This document shows, one piece after another, positions 44,401 through 51,092 of a stretch of DNA of 64,000 nucleotides (the stretch's first letter is position 1; every line of letters starts with the position of its first letter). This DNA is from Campylorhamphus procurvoides (Eukaryota; Chordata; Aves; Passeriformes; Dendrocolaptidae). Location of the stretch: contig WBMV01002667.1 in assembly GCA_013396655.1 (NCBI GenBank), positions 522,519 through 586,518 of the forward strand. Reading direction: 5' to 3'. The notes below the pieces were generated by a model. That model was given only the letters and a program-made list of their open reading frames with translations. It was not told the origin of the DNA and did no database searches. Both the position numbers and the translations under genes were made by a program.

Positions 44401-45905
44401 TTACAGTAAGAAAATGGTAAGATAATCTCCAGCTTTGATTTGTTTTTCTAAATATTTTTATTCTAAATATTCCTTTTCAAACTAAGCTGTTTGTCATGAT
44501 TTTAAAAATGCTGGCATACTGTGTTATCTTCAAACTGCATTATCAGCATCAGGTACTTCAGCAGGCCTTCAGACTAGTGCTGGCTGTTAAGCTCTCACTC
44601 CCAGCACACCTGAACTCCCAAGAGGAAACACTCTGTCCTGCTTTTGTCCTCACCTGGACAATCCCTCGCTTGTACATGGCACAGAGGATGAACAGGGAGT
44701 CCGATGACCACTCGATGTACTGGATCTGATCCAGGCAGACGTAGATCTGGCGGATCTGGAGGGAACTCACATCCCGAACCACCAAACGGTGCTGCACACA
44801 TGAGGCCTGAGGGGGACAGGGACAGGGCTGAGGAGAGGCAGGATTCCAGTCTGGAGCACCAGGACTGTCCCTGCTGGGCTGGCTGTGATCCAGGGTGGAG
44901 TTCAGAATGGGTCAGAGCCCCGTTTTAAAGAAAAAATTCCTCCCTGTGAGGGTGGGCAGGCACTAGCATAGGTTGCCTGGGAAAGCTGTGGCTGCCCCAT
45001 CCCTGGGAGTGTCCAAGGCCAGGTTGGACGGGGCTTGGAGCAACCTGGGCTAGGGGAACATGTCCCTACCTGTGGCAGGGGGTGGGACTTTAATGTCGCT
45101 TCCAACCCAAGCCATTCCATGATTCTGTAATTCTATTCTATGTGCACTGAGCTCCATTGCAAACTACAATGAGAACAGCTAAACCAGGAGGAAAGGGGGT
45201 TATAGTAACAAATAGAGTCCTCATTCATTCCATCACTGCTGGCTAGGTAATTCCACTCTTAAAAAATAACTCTTTATCTTCGAACTATTTTTTTATTTCA
45301 TAGAATACTAGAATAGTTTGGATTGGAAGGGACACTAAAGATCACCCAGTCCCACCCCTACCATGGGCAGGGACACTTCCCACTATCCCAGGTTGCTCCA
45401 AGCCCTGTCCAACCTGGCTTTGGACACTTCCAGGGATGGGACAGCCACAGCTTCTCTGGACAACCTGTGCCAGGGCCTGTCCACCCTCCCAGGGAGGAAT
45501 TTTTTCCCAATATCCCACCTAACCCTGCCCTCTGTGAGCTTGAAGCCATTCCCCCTTATCCCGCCTCTCCACGCCCCCCTTTGTAAAAAGTCCCCTTCCC
45601 TCTTTCCTGTGGGCCCCCTCCAGGTGCTAATCAATTTAAAGCACTAATTAACCTAACTGACTCGGGTTAATTTAACCTCATTCAGGTCTCCCGTGCTGAC
45701 CCAAGGCCCCCCAGGCCCCGCACAGGCCTCAGGCCCAAAGGCTCCGGGGCTCCCTCTCCGGCCCCGCGCCTCGGCCGCTCCGCCAACCGCCCCACCACGG
45801 GGCTCAGCGGCCCCGGTACCCGCAGCAGGCACTCACCAGGCACTTCCCGTCGGGGGAGAACCGGGCCAGGAGCCCCGAGAGCTTGAAGAGCTCCGAGAAG
45901 TTCAT
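32318..45905 (-). CDS. WRAP73: WRAP73 (WDR8), complete coding region (12 exons, 442 aa)
   Basis: WRAP73 is a WD40 protein of centrosomes, centriolar satellites and spindle poles. It works with SSX2IP in spindle anchoring and ciliogenesis. Twelve minus-strand exons join in phase: 45905-45837, 44806-44654, 44094-43978, 38211-38139, 37283-37180, 36494-36408, 35888-35754, 35661-35584, 34293-34194, 33715-33590, 32892-32701 and 32412-32318. WD40 blades are visible around residues 93-120 ([11 protein letters not shown]...ITVW), 183-201 ([15 protein letters not shown]), 228-249 ([20 protein letters not shown]), 332-358 ([13 protein letters not shown]...VWIWDI) and 376-398 ([11 protein letters not shown]...VYLW). 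The N-terminus [20 protein letters not shown] is typical of the family. The protein ends at CLCYLE, about 18 residues shorter than human. The linker at residues 273-310 is the least conserved part. Introns 1 and 3 contain most of the CR1 insertions. Confidence 0.97.
32701..32892 (-). CDS. WRAP73: WRAP73 coding exon 11
   Basis: 192 nt, CTTACAG acceptor and GTGAGG donor. Encodes [20 protein letters not shown] through CMAVQVPGE, plus one base (Gly completed by exon 12). Confidence 0.97.
33590..33715 (-). CDS. WRAP73: WRAP73 coding exon 10
   Basis: 126 nt, ATTCCAG acceptor and GTAAGT donor. Encodes [20 protein letters not shown] then [20 protein letters not shown] and N. Confidence 0.97.
34194..34293 (-). 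CDS. WRAP73: WRAP73 coding exon 9
   Basis: 100 nt, TTTGTAG acceptor and a GTAAAT donor (weaker than the others). Encodes [20 protein letters not shown] then [13 protein letters not shown], plus one base. This is the variable linker between blades. The phase and the flanking KEAEKSP-type motif support it. Confidence 0.92.
35584..35661 (-). CDS. WRAP73: WRAP73 coding exon 8
   Basis: 26 codons, AACCAG acceptor and GTAAGT donor. Encodes [20 protein letters not shown] then ISSKKT. The intron before it is only 92 bp. Confidence 0.96.
35754..35888 (-). CDS. WRAP73: WRAP73 coding exon 7
   Basis: 45 codons, TTTCAG acceptor and GTGAGA donor. Encodes [20 protein letters not shown] through [10 protein letters not shown]. 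Confidence 0.97.
36408..36494 (-). CDS. WRAP73: WRAP73 coding exon 6
   Basis: 29 codons, GTGCAG acceptor and GTAGG donor. Encodes [20 protein letters not shown] then LAAWDSCLE. Confidence 0.97.
36805..36920 (-). repeat. CR1 LINE 3' fragment
   Basis: In WRAP73 intron 5. Read from the plus strand it begins at the CR1 terminus (ATAGAATCACAGAATGGTTT) and continues through CCATGGGCAAGGACACCTTC and CAGGTTGCTCCAA before similarity fades. Confidence 0.92.
37180..37283 (-). CDS. WRAP73: WRAP73 coding exon 5
   Basis: 104 nt, GGCAG acceptor and GTAAGT donor. Encodes [20 protein letters not shown] then [14 protein letters not shown]. Confidence 0.97.
38139..38211 (-). CDS. WRAP73: WRAP73 coding exon 4
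   Basis: 73 nt, CTGCCAG acceptor and GTGAGTG donor. Encodes [20 protein letters not shown] then ACHQ, plus one base. It follows the 5.8-kb intron 3, which contains four CR1 copies and a (CA)n run. Confidence 0.96.
39190..39555 (-). repeat. CR1 LINE internal fragment
   Basis: In WRAP73 intron 3. Typical avian CR1 segment in minus orientation (CCATTTCCCCTTGTCCTGTC, GCCCTTTTCAGGTACTGGAA, CCCAGCAGAGCTGCTCCATC). The extreme 3' end is missing. Confidence 0.93.
40177..40450 (-). repeat. CR1 LINE 3' fragment
   Basis: In WRAP73 intron 3. Minus orientation, with its 3' end at the left (CAGAATCATTTAGGTTGGAA), then ATCATCAAGTCCAACC, GACTCCACCACCTCCCTGGG and TTGAGGCTATTTCCTCTTGC. Confidence 0.94.
41706..41895 (-). 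repeat. CR1 LINE 3' fragment
   Basis: In WRAP73 intron 3. Minus orientation: CAGAATCACAGAATGGTTTA, CTGCCATGGGCAGGAACACC, AATCTGGCTTTAAACACTTC. Confidence 0.93.
42045..42355 (+). repeat. CR1 LINE 3' fragment
   Basis: In WRAP73 intron 3, plus orientation, opposite to its neighbour 150 bp to the left. It contains AACATGAGGAAGAACTTCTT, GGAATAGGCTGCCC and GGTTGGACTGGATGATCTCC, ending near CTATTCTGGGATTTTG. Confidence 0.94.
43978..44094 (-). CDS. WRAP73: WRAP73 coding exon 3
   Basis: 39 codons, CCCCAG acceptor and GTGAGT donor. Encodes [20 protein letters not shown] through ILNTTEFH. Confidence 0.97.
44654..44806 (-). CDS. WRAP73: WRAP73 coding exon 2
   Basis: 51 codons, CCCTCAG acceptor and GTGAGG donor. 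Encodes [13 protein letters not shown] through [12 protein letters not shown], covering the first blade. Confidence 0.97.
44920..45142 (+). repeat. CR1 LINE 3' fragment (left arm of inverted pair)
   Basis: In WRAP73 intron 1, plus orientation: AAAAAATTCCTCCC, AGTGTCCAAGGCCAGGTTGG, CTTGGAGCAACCTGGG and a GATTCTGTAATTCTATTC terminus. Confidence 0.94.
45299..45640 (-). repeat. CR1 LINE 3' fragment (right arm of inverted pair)
   Basis: In WRAP73 intron 1, minus orientation, starting at the terminus TAGAATACTAGAATAG and extending through CTCCAAGCCCTGTCCAACCT, GAGGAATTTTTTCCC and CTTGAAGCCATTCCCCCTTA. It is complementary to the copy at 44.9-45.1 kb over about 200 bp. Confidence 0.94.
45837..45905 (-). 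CDS. WRAP73: WRAP73 coding exon 1
   Basis: 23 codons, [20 protein letters not shown] then KCL, phase 0, GTGAGT donor. The start codon at 45905-45903 sits in a CpG-rich first exon and matches the family N-terminus. Confidence 0.96.
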
Positions 45906-45924
45906 GGCGGAGAGCGGCGGCGGC

Positions 45925-45966
45925 GGGGCCGGGACCCGAACCCGCGGGGCCGGGATTCGAACCCGC
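45925..45966 (-). repeat. 21-bp tandem repeat with two B-box-like motifs
   Basis: Two 21-bp copies (GGGGCCGGGACCCGAACCCG + C and GGGGCCGGGATTCGAACCCG + C) just upstream of the WRAP73 start codon. On the minus strand the copies contain GGTTCGGGTCC and GGTTCGAATCC. The second is a perfect match to the TFIIIC B-box consensus GGTTCGANTCC. There is no tRNA cloverleaf or A box around it. Confidence 0.8.
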
Positions 45967-46052
45967 CGCGCCCGCCGGAAGGGGCGGGGCGGAGGCAGCG
46001 CCAGGCCGGGCCGGCAGGGGGCGCCCAGTGGCCCCTAATGAGGAATATTAAT

Positions 46053-46060
46053 ATGCAAAT
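46053..46060 (+). promoter_or_regulatory. Octamer (POU) motif
   Basis: Exact ATGCAAAT, within a short run of AATGAG repeats (46,037, 46,058, 46,069, 46,081), about 150 bp upstream of the WRAP73 start codon. Confidence 0.4.
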
Positions 46061-46160
46061 GAGGCGTTAATGAGGCGGGTAATGAGCCGGGGGGGTGTGT
46101 GTTCTCTTGTTCCTTCCCTGGGGCCGGCTGAGCTCTCCGTCATCAGAGGACTCCCCGTTA

Positions 46161-46168
46161 TTTGGCGC
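46161..46168 (+). promoter_or_regulatory. E2F consensus site
   Basis: TTTGGCGC matches the E2F consensus TTTSSCGC. It lies between the WRAP73 start and the presumed TP73 P1 promoter. The human TP73 P1 promoter is a known E2F1 target, so this is a reasonable candidate, but one 8-mer is weak evidence. Confidence 0.4.
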
Positions 46169-46200
46169 CCTTCCGCGGGCAGTGTCCCGCGCTTGCCCTG

Positions 46201-46268
46201 GCTAATTAATCACCGCTCCGGGCTAATTAGTCTCCCCTTCCGGCTAATCAGCCCTCCCGGCTAATTAG
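46201..46268 (+). repeat. Tandem GCTAATTA-type homeodomain motif cluster
   Basis: Four copies of GCTAAT at 46,201 (GCTAATTAA), 46,222 (GCTAATTAG), 46,243 (GCTAATCAG) and 46,260 (GCTAATTAG), spaced 21, 21 and 17 bp. C/T-rich linkers (CTCCGG, CCTTCCG, CCTCCCG) suggest a duplicated ~21-bp unit. TAATTA is the core homeodomain binding site. Confidence 0.75.
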
Positions 46269-46867
46269 CCAGAGCAATGGGAAGTCTGTCCCGCCAGGTT
46301 CCCCGGCCAGGACAGAGAAATTGACGCTTGAGATACCGCAAGAAGGGATGTGAATTGACAGGAACTCATCCTTGAACAAACTAAGTAAATAAATAAATAC
46401 AAACACACCAGCGAAGGGGCAGAAGCTGCATAAACCCCCTCCCGGGGCACATAATCCCTTGGGAACAGCCCCCGAGGAGCCGAGGGATGGGGATAGCGTG
46501 TCCCCAAAAGGCTCTGGTCCCTCGGGCTCAGCATCCTCCGCATCCCTCCCCGGGGGACACACGGCTGCATCCCACTGTCCGTACCCCCGAATTTTGGGGG
46601 GCAGCAGCCCCGCTCTCGCCCCAGTGGCATCACCCTCCCTCCCCTGCTCGGGGACCGCGGTCACCGCCGCTTAAAAATAAACCTCGCCATCGGAGAAACG
46701 CTCCCGTCTCGTTTTCAGCGTGGGTGATGCGGGGTCCCAAAGGCTGGGTGTGTTTTGGGGTGGGTAAAGGCACCGCTTTTCTGCCCCGTCTGCGAAGGGA
46801 CAGACGCGACAGCCGCTCTGCCCGCACCTCCTGCGGTGTCCCTGCCCGTGCGACAAAACGAGCCTTG

Positions 46868-46898
46868 CTGTCCCTTCCAACCCAAACCACTGCGATTA
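46868..46898 (+). repeat. CR1 3' tail remnant
   Basis: About 30 bp resembling the CR1 terminus (GTCCCTTCCAACCCAAACCA then CTGCGATT). It is too short to be certain. Confidence 0.5.
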
Positions 46899-47095
46899 AA
46901 CCCCGGCAGCCGGTGCTCCCGGGGGGACCGACATAGCCCCCCTGCCCCGGAGTCACTCTGGCACTGGTGACCAGCTTAATTCCCCGGCACGCTCGGCTGA
47001 GCATTCCCCACCCCCTTGCAACTGCCTCCTATTCCAGGAAGGAGCGCACAGGCTTTTGCCTCACTTTTCACACAGCTTTCAGCAGCTCCAATGTC

Positions 47096-47109
47096 ATTGC
47101 CTAGGCGAC
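47096..47109 (-). promoter_or_regulatory. RFX X-box-like palindrome
   Basis: ATTGCCTAGGCGAC; on the minus strand it reads GTCGCC-TA-GGCAAT. It matches the X-box consensus GTNRCC(N0-3)RGYAAC at every fixed position except the last. It lies about 100 bp upstream of a candidate TP73 first-exon donor. X-boxes bind RFX factors, which drive ciliary genes; TAp73 is itself a regulator of multiciliated cells. Confidence 0.5.
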
Positions 47110-47129
47110 CGGGACGCTACTAGATTGTA

Positions 47130-47206
47130 GTGCAGTAAATAACATAGATCCTCCGTCCCAGGCCACTCCTGTCTGCGGGAGACCTCCGGGGGAACTCGAA
47201 ACGCAG
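47130..47206 (+). other. TP73: Candidate non-coding first exon of TP73 (P1)
   Basis: CpG-containing sequence ending in ACGCAG|GTAGGA, an acceptable donor, 1.3 kb from the WRAP73 start codon on the opposite strand. In human the TP73 P1 start lies about 2 kb from WRAP73, and exon 1 is non-coding and joined to the exon holding the first ATG. The position and donor fit, but the left boundary is arbitrary and no sequence homology was established. Confidence 0.3.
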
Positions 47207-50200
47207 GTAGGAGGATAAAAAACTACCAAAGGAAACCCCTTGCTATTCGTGTGTGTGAGTTTCTCAGCACGACCCTCTCCCGAGCACTCGATAAGGTGGC
47301 TGGAAGATGATTTGTGGCCACTTGGCTTCGTGGGCTTGTTATATAATATGAAAGTGCCTTGGAAAGTTTGCTCCCAAGTGGCTTAGATCTGGAGTAAAAA
47401 CCGGCCCAGTCTCGAGTGGGAGAAGCAGTGGAGGGGCTGGATCCCAGTGGGATGCAAGGATCAGCTACCACAGCCGGGATGAGGCTACCAGTGAGGGAGA
47501 GAGAGCGGCTGCCTCAGCCTCCTGCACCATCATAAATTGCCTGTCAGTGACACCATCCAGAGAGGATTTCTGTCCAACCTGCCTCCTCCTTGGGAAGTAA
47601 ATTGTTAATAGCCTGCTGGACTCCAAGGAGGGCTCAAGTGTGCTGCAGCAAAGCTCACTCACTCACTCTTCATTGCTTTTACAAACCTCATCTTGCAGGT
47701 GTGAATTTAATAATCCGGGACAAATGAACAGTAGCACAGTGCAGCATTGGCACTTGGGACTGGCAGCATCTTGCAAACATTGTTTGCTGTGGGCTGGATG
47801 AGCCTGATGGGATTCACTGTGCAGAGGAGAGAAGGTCCAGGGCCAGTTCCCAAGCCATCAAGCAGCTTGGTGTGAGAGGTGGAAATGGGTCTCAGAAGTC
47901 CTCCTCTCTCAGGAAGGGCCAAGAGTCCGTAGGAATTAGTCATAGCCCTGTTATACAGTTTAGGCATTTATCTCCCTTTAAGGTGGCTGCAAAATGCTGT
48001 CACATTTCATCCTGGGCTGGAATGACAGAATAGCAGTGAATTTGTCATCACCAAGTGAAATAGCACAGAGCATTTCTCAGTGCTAACCCTGAGCTTTAAT
48101 ATTGATGGTGAGATCAAAGATGCTTCTTTCAGAGTGCAGAAATTCAGCAGCCAGGCAGTGGCCTGAGAACCCTTCACTTTCCTAATAGTGATGAAAGATG
48201 GAAGTTGAGTTTATAATCATTCTAAGAATATATTCAGGCTCTGCAGTCAGAACATGAACTGTGAGTGACCCATAGTTGGAAATACAGAGGTTCATCTCCT
48301 GTGCTTTTCCAGAGAATTTTGCTCTCATTTTGGGGTGGCTGTTGGAACCTTGGTGTGTGTTTTTCCCTCTCCTTCTGTCCTTGGGGTTTGGTGAGGAAAA
48401 GCTGCTTCAGCTGAGCTGGGGCTTACCTGGCACTTTGGATGTAGCCAAAGCCATAGCAGTGTGGAAAACTGAGTACACTGATCTTTTCCATACTAATTTT
48501 TTGGGAATTATTTCAGTGGCAGTTTACAGAGAAGGGACATGGACAGAAGGAACTGGTTCTGGTGCAACACAGCCAGGTCCTGCATCCCAGGGTGGCAGCC
48601 CTGCTATGGGCTGAGCCCAGTCCCAAGGCGAGGGAAGGTGGTTCATCCTGTTCACAGACTTTCTCTCGCTACTCCTGGCCTCTTTCTCCGTGTGCAGTTT
48701 CCCTGCAATGCCCTGACTAGCAATAGAGGGAAGCAGCAATCCAGCGATCGCTGGAGCCAGCTTGGGGAAGTGCACGGAGAGCAGCTCTCCCAGTGAACAC
48801 CAGCAAATCCCACCGGCAGCCTTGGATCCCATCACTAGCCCCCTGGTGTGCATGTTTTGGTCTCTCTTCCTCTAGAAACCTGCAATAAATCCAATGCAAG
48901 TCCCTCCCGACCTGTACCAGCCATGCCAAGCATCTCCTGCCACCTTCCTGCAGCATCAGGGCAGAAGGGACGGAGAATTCTTTGCTGCACCTTTCCCTGG
49001 GGTAGGAGATCTTCACTTTATTGAGCAGTTTGGAGTCTCTGGAGGTGATAAATCCTCCCGGTGGGATCTGAGTGCAGAACTCTTATTGGCAGAAGTCAGC
49101 ATGATACCCCAGGTCTTTTGTTTGGTGTGGGAAGCTGGTGACAGCAGGTAAGCAGACACAGTTAGGGCAGAGCTGGAATGGCCTCCAAACTGGGGGGCTG
49201 GAAGGGGCAGGGAGCTGAATCTGACCTGTGGCTGGTCCTGAGCTCTGCCACTGATAATGTTCTCAGGCCCAGGTGCCATTTGCTCAGCCCCTGGTGCCAT
49301 TTACTCAGCCTCGGGCACCGAAGAGGTAATTACATCCAATCCATCTGTAATGCTTCCTAAGCAATGCAGAATTAGCCTCTAAGGCTCTTCCCCGTTCACC
49401 TTTAATGTAACTGTGCCACAGGGCTCCCACTGCCTCCCACAGGGTGCTTTTTCCTTCTGCTGGATCTCACCATTACAGGGTTTCACACCCTCCCTGAATG
49501 TGAATGTCTCCACCATTCATTGTACAATGAGGCTCTAAATGGCACCTCCTTTCAGGTGGAATTACATCAGCACCATGCCAATTTTGGGTAACCCTGTTTG
49601 TAAGTCTTTTGCGATTCTTTCCCATCCCCAGTGCCATGTGCCAGGCTGTCAGTCTTGCTGCAGAGGTGCTTTTCCAGTATGAACTGGGATCAGGGCAGCA
49701 GGGATGTGCCTTAACAACACTGACCACCCCAGCTTCCCTTTGTACTCTGGAGTTTAGAGCTCTGATGAGAGAAGAAGCTGAACCTGGCTTTGCATGCACA
49801 GGTTGTGTTTTGAAAGAGAAAGGGAACTTCCAAAACGCCCTTAAAATAGTCAGATTTCTTTCCTTTTGAAAACGAGAGCAGCCACGTGGTTAGAGCTGGT
49901 GTCACCCGTGATGACCACACAGCCGGGGCGGTGCAGAGGTGCTTTCTCTGCTGGAGGGAAAGGCCTGGTTCCTTCCTGAAGCTGCCCTGGGCCAGGGAAA
50001 GCAGCATGGAGGCAGGGTAAGGCCACCAGCAGTCACCTGCATGTGTTCTAGGTTTTTCCTTCTCTCCAAGCTGTCGTGTAGGTACTTTCGTTTCTCTGTG
50101 TGTCACACATGGGATGAGGAGGGGCGGGAGGATGCAAGGCTCTGCCTGTTAGCTATCCTGGCATGGCACCCGTGGGGCACTGGCCCTCCTGTGCTGTGGG

Positions 50201-51092
50201 AAACCCTCAGGGGAGGGTGGCTGTGGGTGCTGTGTCTCATAGAAAGCAGCTCACAGGATCTGCTGATGGGGAAAGCTGCCCTGCTTTCATTTCAGCTCCC
50301 TTTCCCGCAGGCACCGAGTCCCCAGCTGAGTCAGAGGGACCTGGGTGACCCTGAGCATCCCCCACTCAGAGAGGGGCTGCCCTTGACTTGGTATCTCGTG
50401 TCCCCAAAGCAGGAAGTTTTGGGTTTTCACTATGAGATGTCAAAGTTGAGATGCTCAGACCAGCGTGGGTGAAAGGAGCCAGCTAGATGCGCCCGACATT
50501 GATGTCAGCCAGGGCAGGGAAGCGGTCCCGCTGCTTCCAGGGTGTGGGTAAGGGAGGAGGAGGAGGGTGGCATGGCAGGGCTGCCCGCCCAGGAAGGCAG
50601 CGTGGGGCTCAAGATGGCTCCGGGAGATCTTCCGCTCCAGCTGCGTGGTCAGAGAGGCTCTGGGAGTACAGGGAGAGCCGAGGTGTGCTGTGTGCTTCCT
50701 CCCGTGCCCGAGAGAGGCCAAGAAACGTCATCCAGGGGTGAGAGGAATGTGCCGACCGAGGGAGACTCTGGTTATGATGGTGCAGTAGCACTCAGAAGGC
50801 TTTGGCTGAAGAACAGGCTTTCCCTCAGCTCCCTGGATGGACCTTCTGGCCGAGCTCGGGTCACTCCCTGCACACCATCCTGGCCTGCAGCTCCTGGGGG
50901 TGTGGGGCACTGTCCCCCCATGATGAGTCCTGCAGGGTTCCAGTCCCTGCTGGGCTGCTGGGAGTGAGATGGGAAACTCCTGATCTTGGCTGGATGCTTT
51001 GCTGGTGTGAGACAGCTTGGCATGGCACAGAATGGCACAGAACAGCAGAGCATGCTGGCAGGGCTAACCCTGCTGCTCCTCTTTGCCTTTAG
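47207..51092 (+). other. Presumed TP73 intron 1
   Basis: About 3.9 kb without a recognisable exon, RNA gene or clear transposon, ending in the CTTTGCCTTTAG acceptor of exon 2. A small internal repeat (ATGGCACAGA twice) occurs near 51,022-51,043. Confidence 0.55.

Larger units (their letters stand above)
45641..46620. promoter_or_regulatory. WRAP73: CpG-rich WRAP73 promoter region
   Basis: CpG-dense sequence over WRAP73 exon 1 and its upstream flank, with no TATA box at the expected distance. It contains a 21-bp tandem repeat with B-box-like motifs (45,925-45,966), an ATGCAAAT octamer (46,053-46,060), an E2F site (46,161-46,168) and a row of GCTAAT motifs (46,201-46,268). Because WRAP73 and TP73 are divergent, these could serve either gene. 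Confidence 0.65.

Noticed and set aside
45953..45963. Possible tRNA gene, because of a perfect B-box
   Set aside because: There is no A box, acceptor stem or anticodon arm at the right distance. Only the T-arm-like motif is present, and it is duplicated as a 21-bp repeat.
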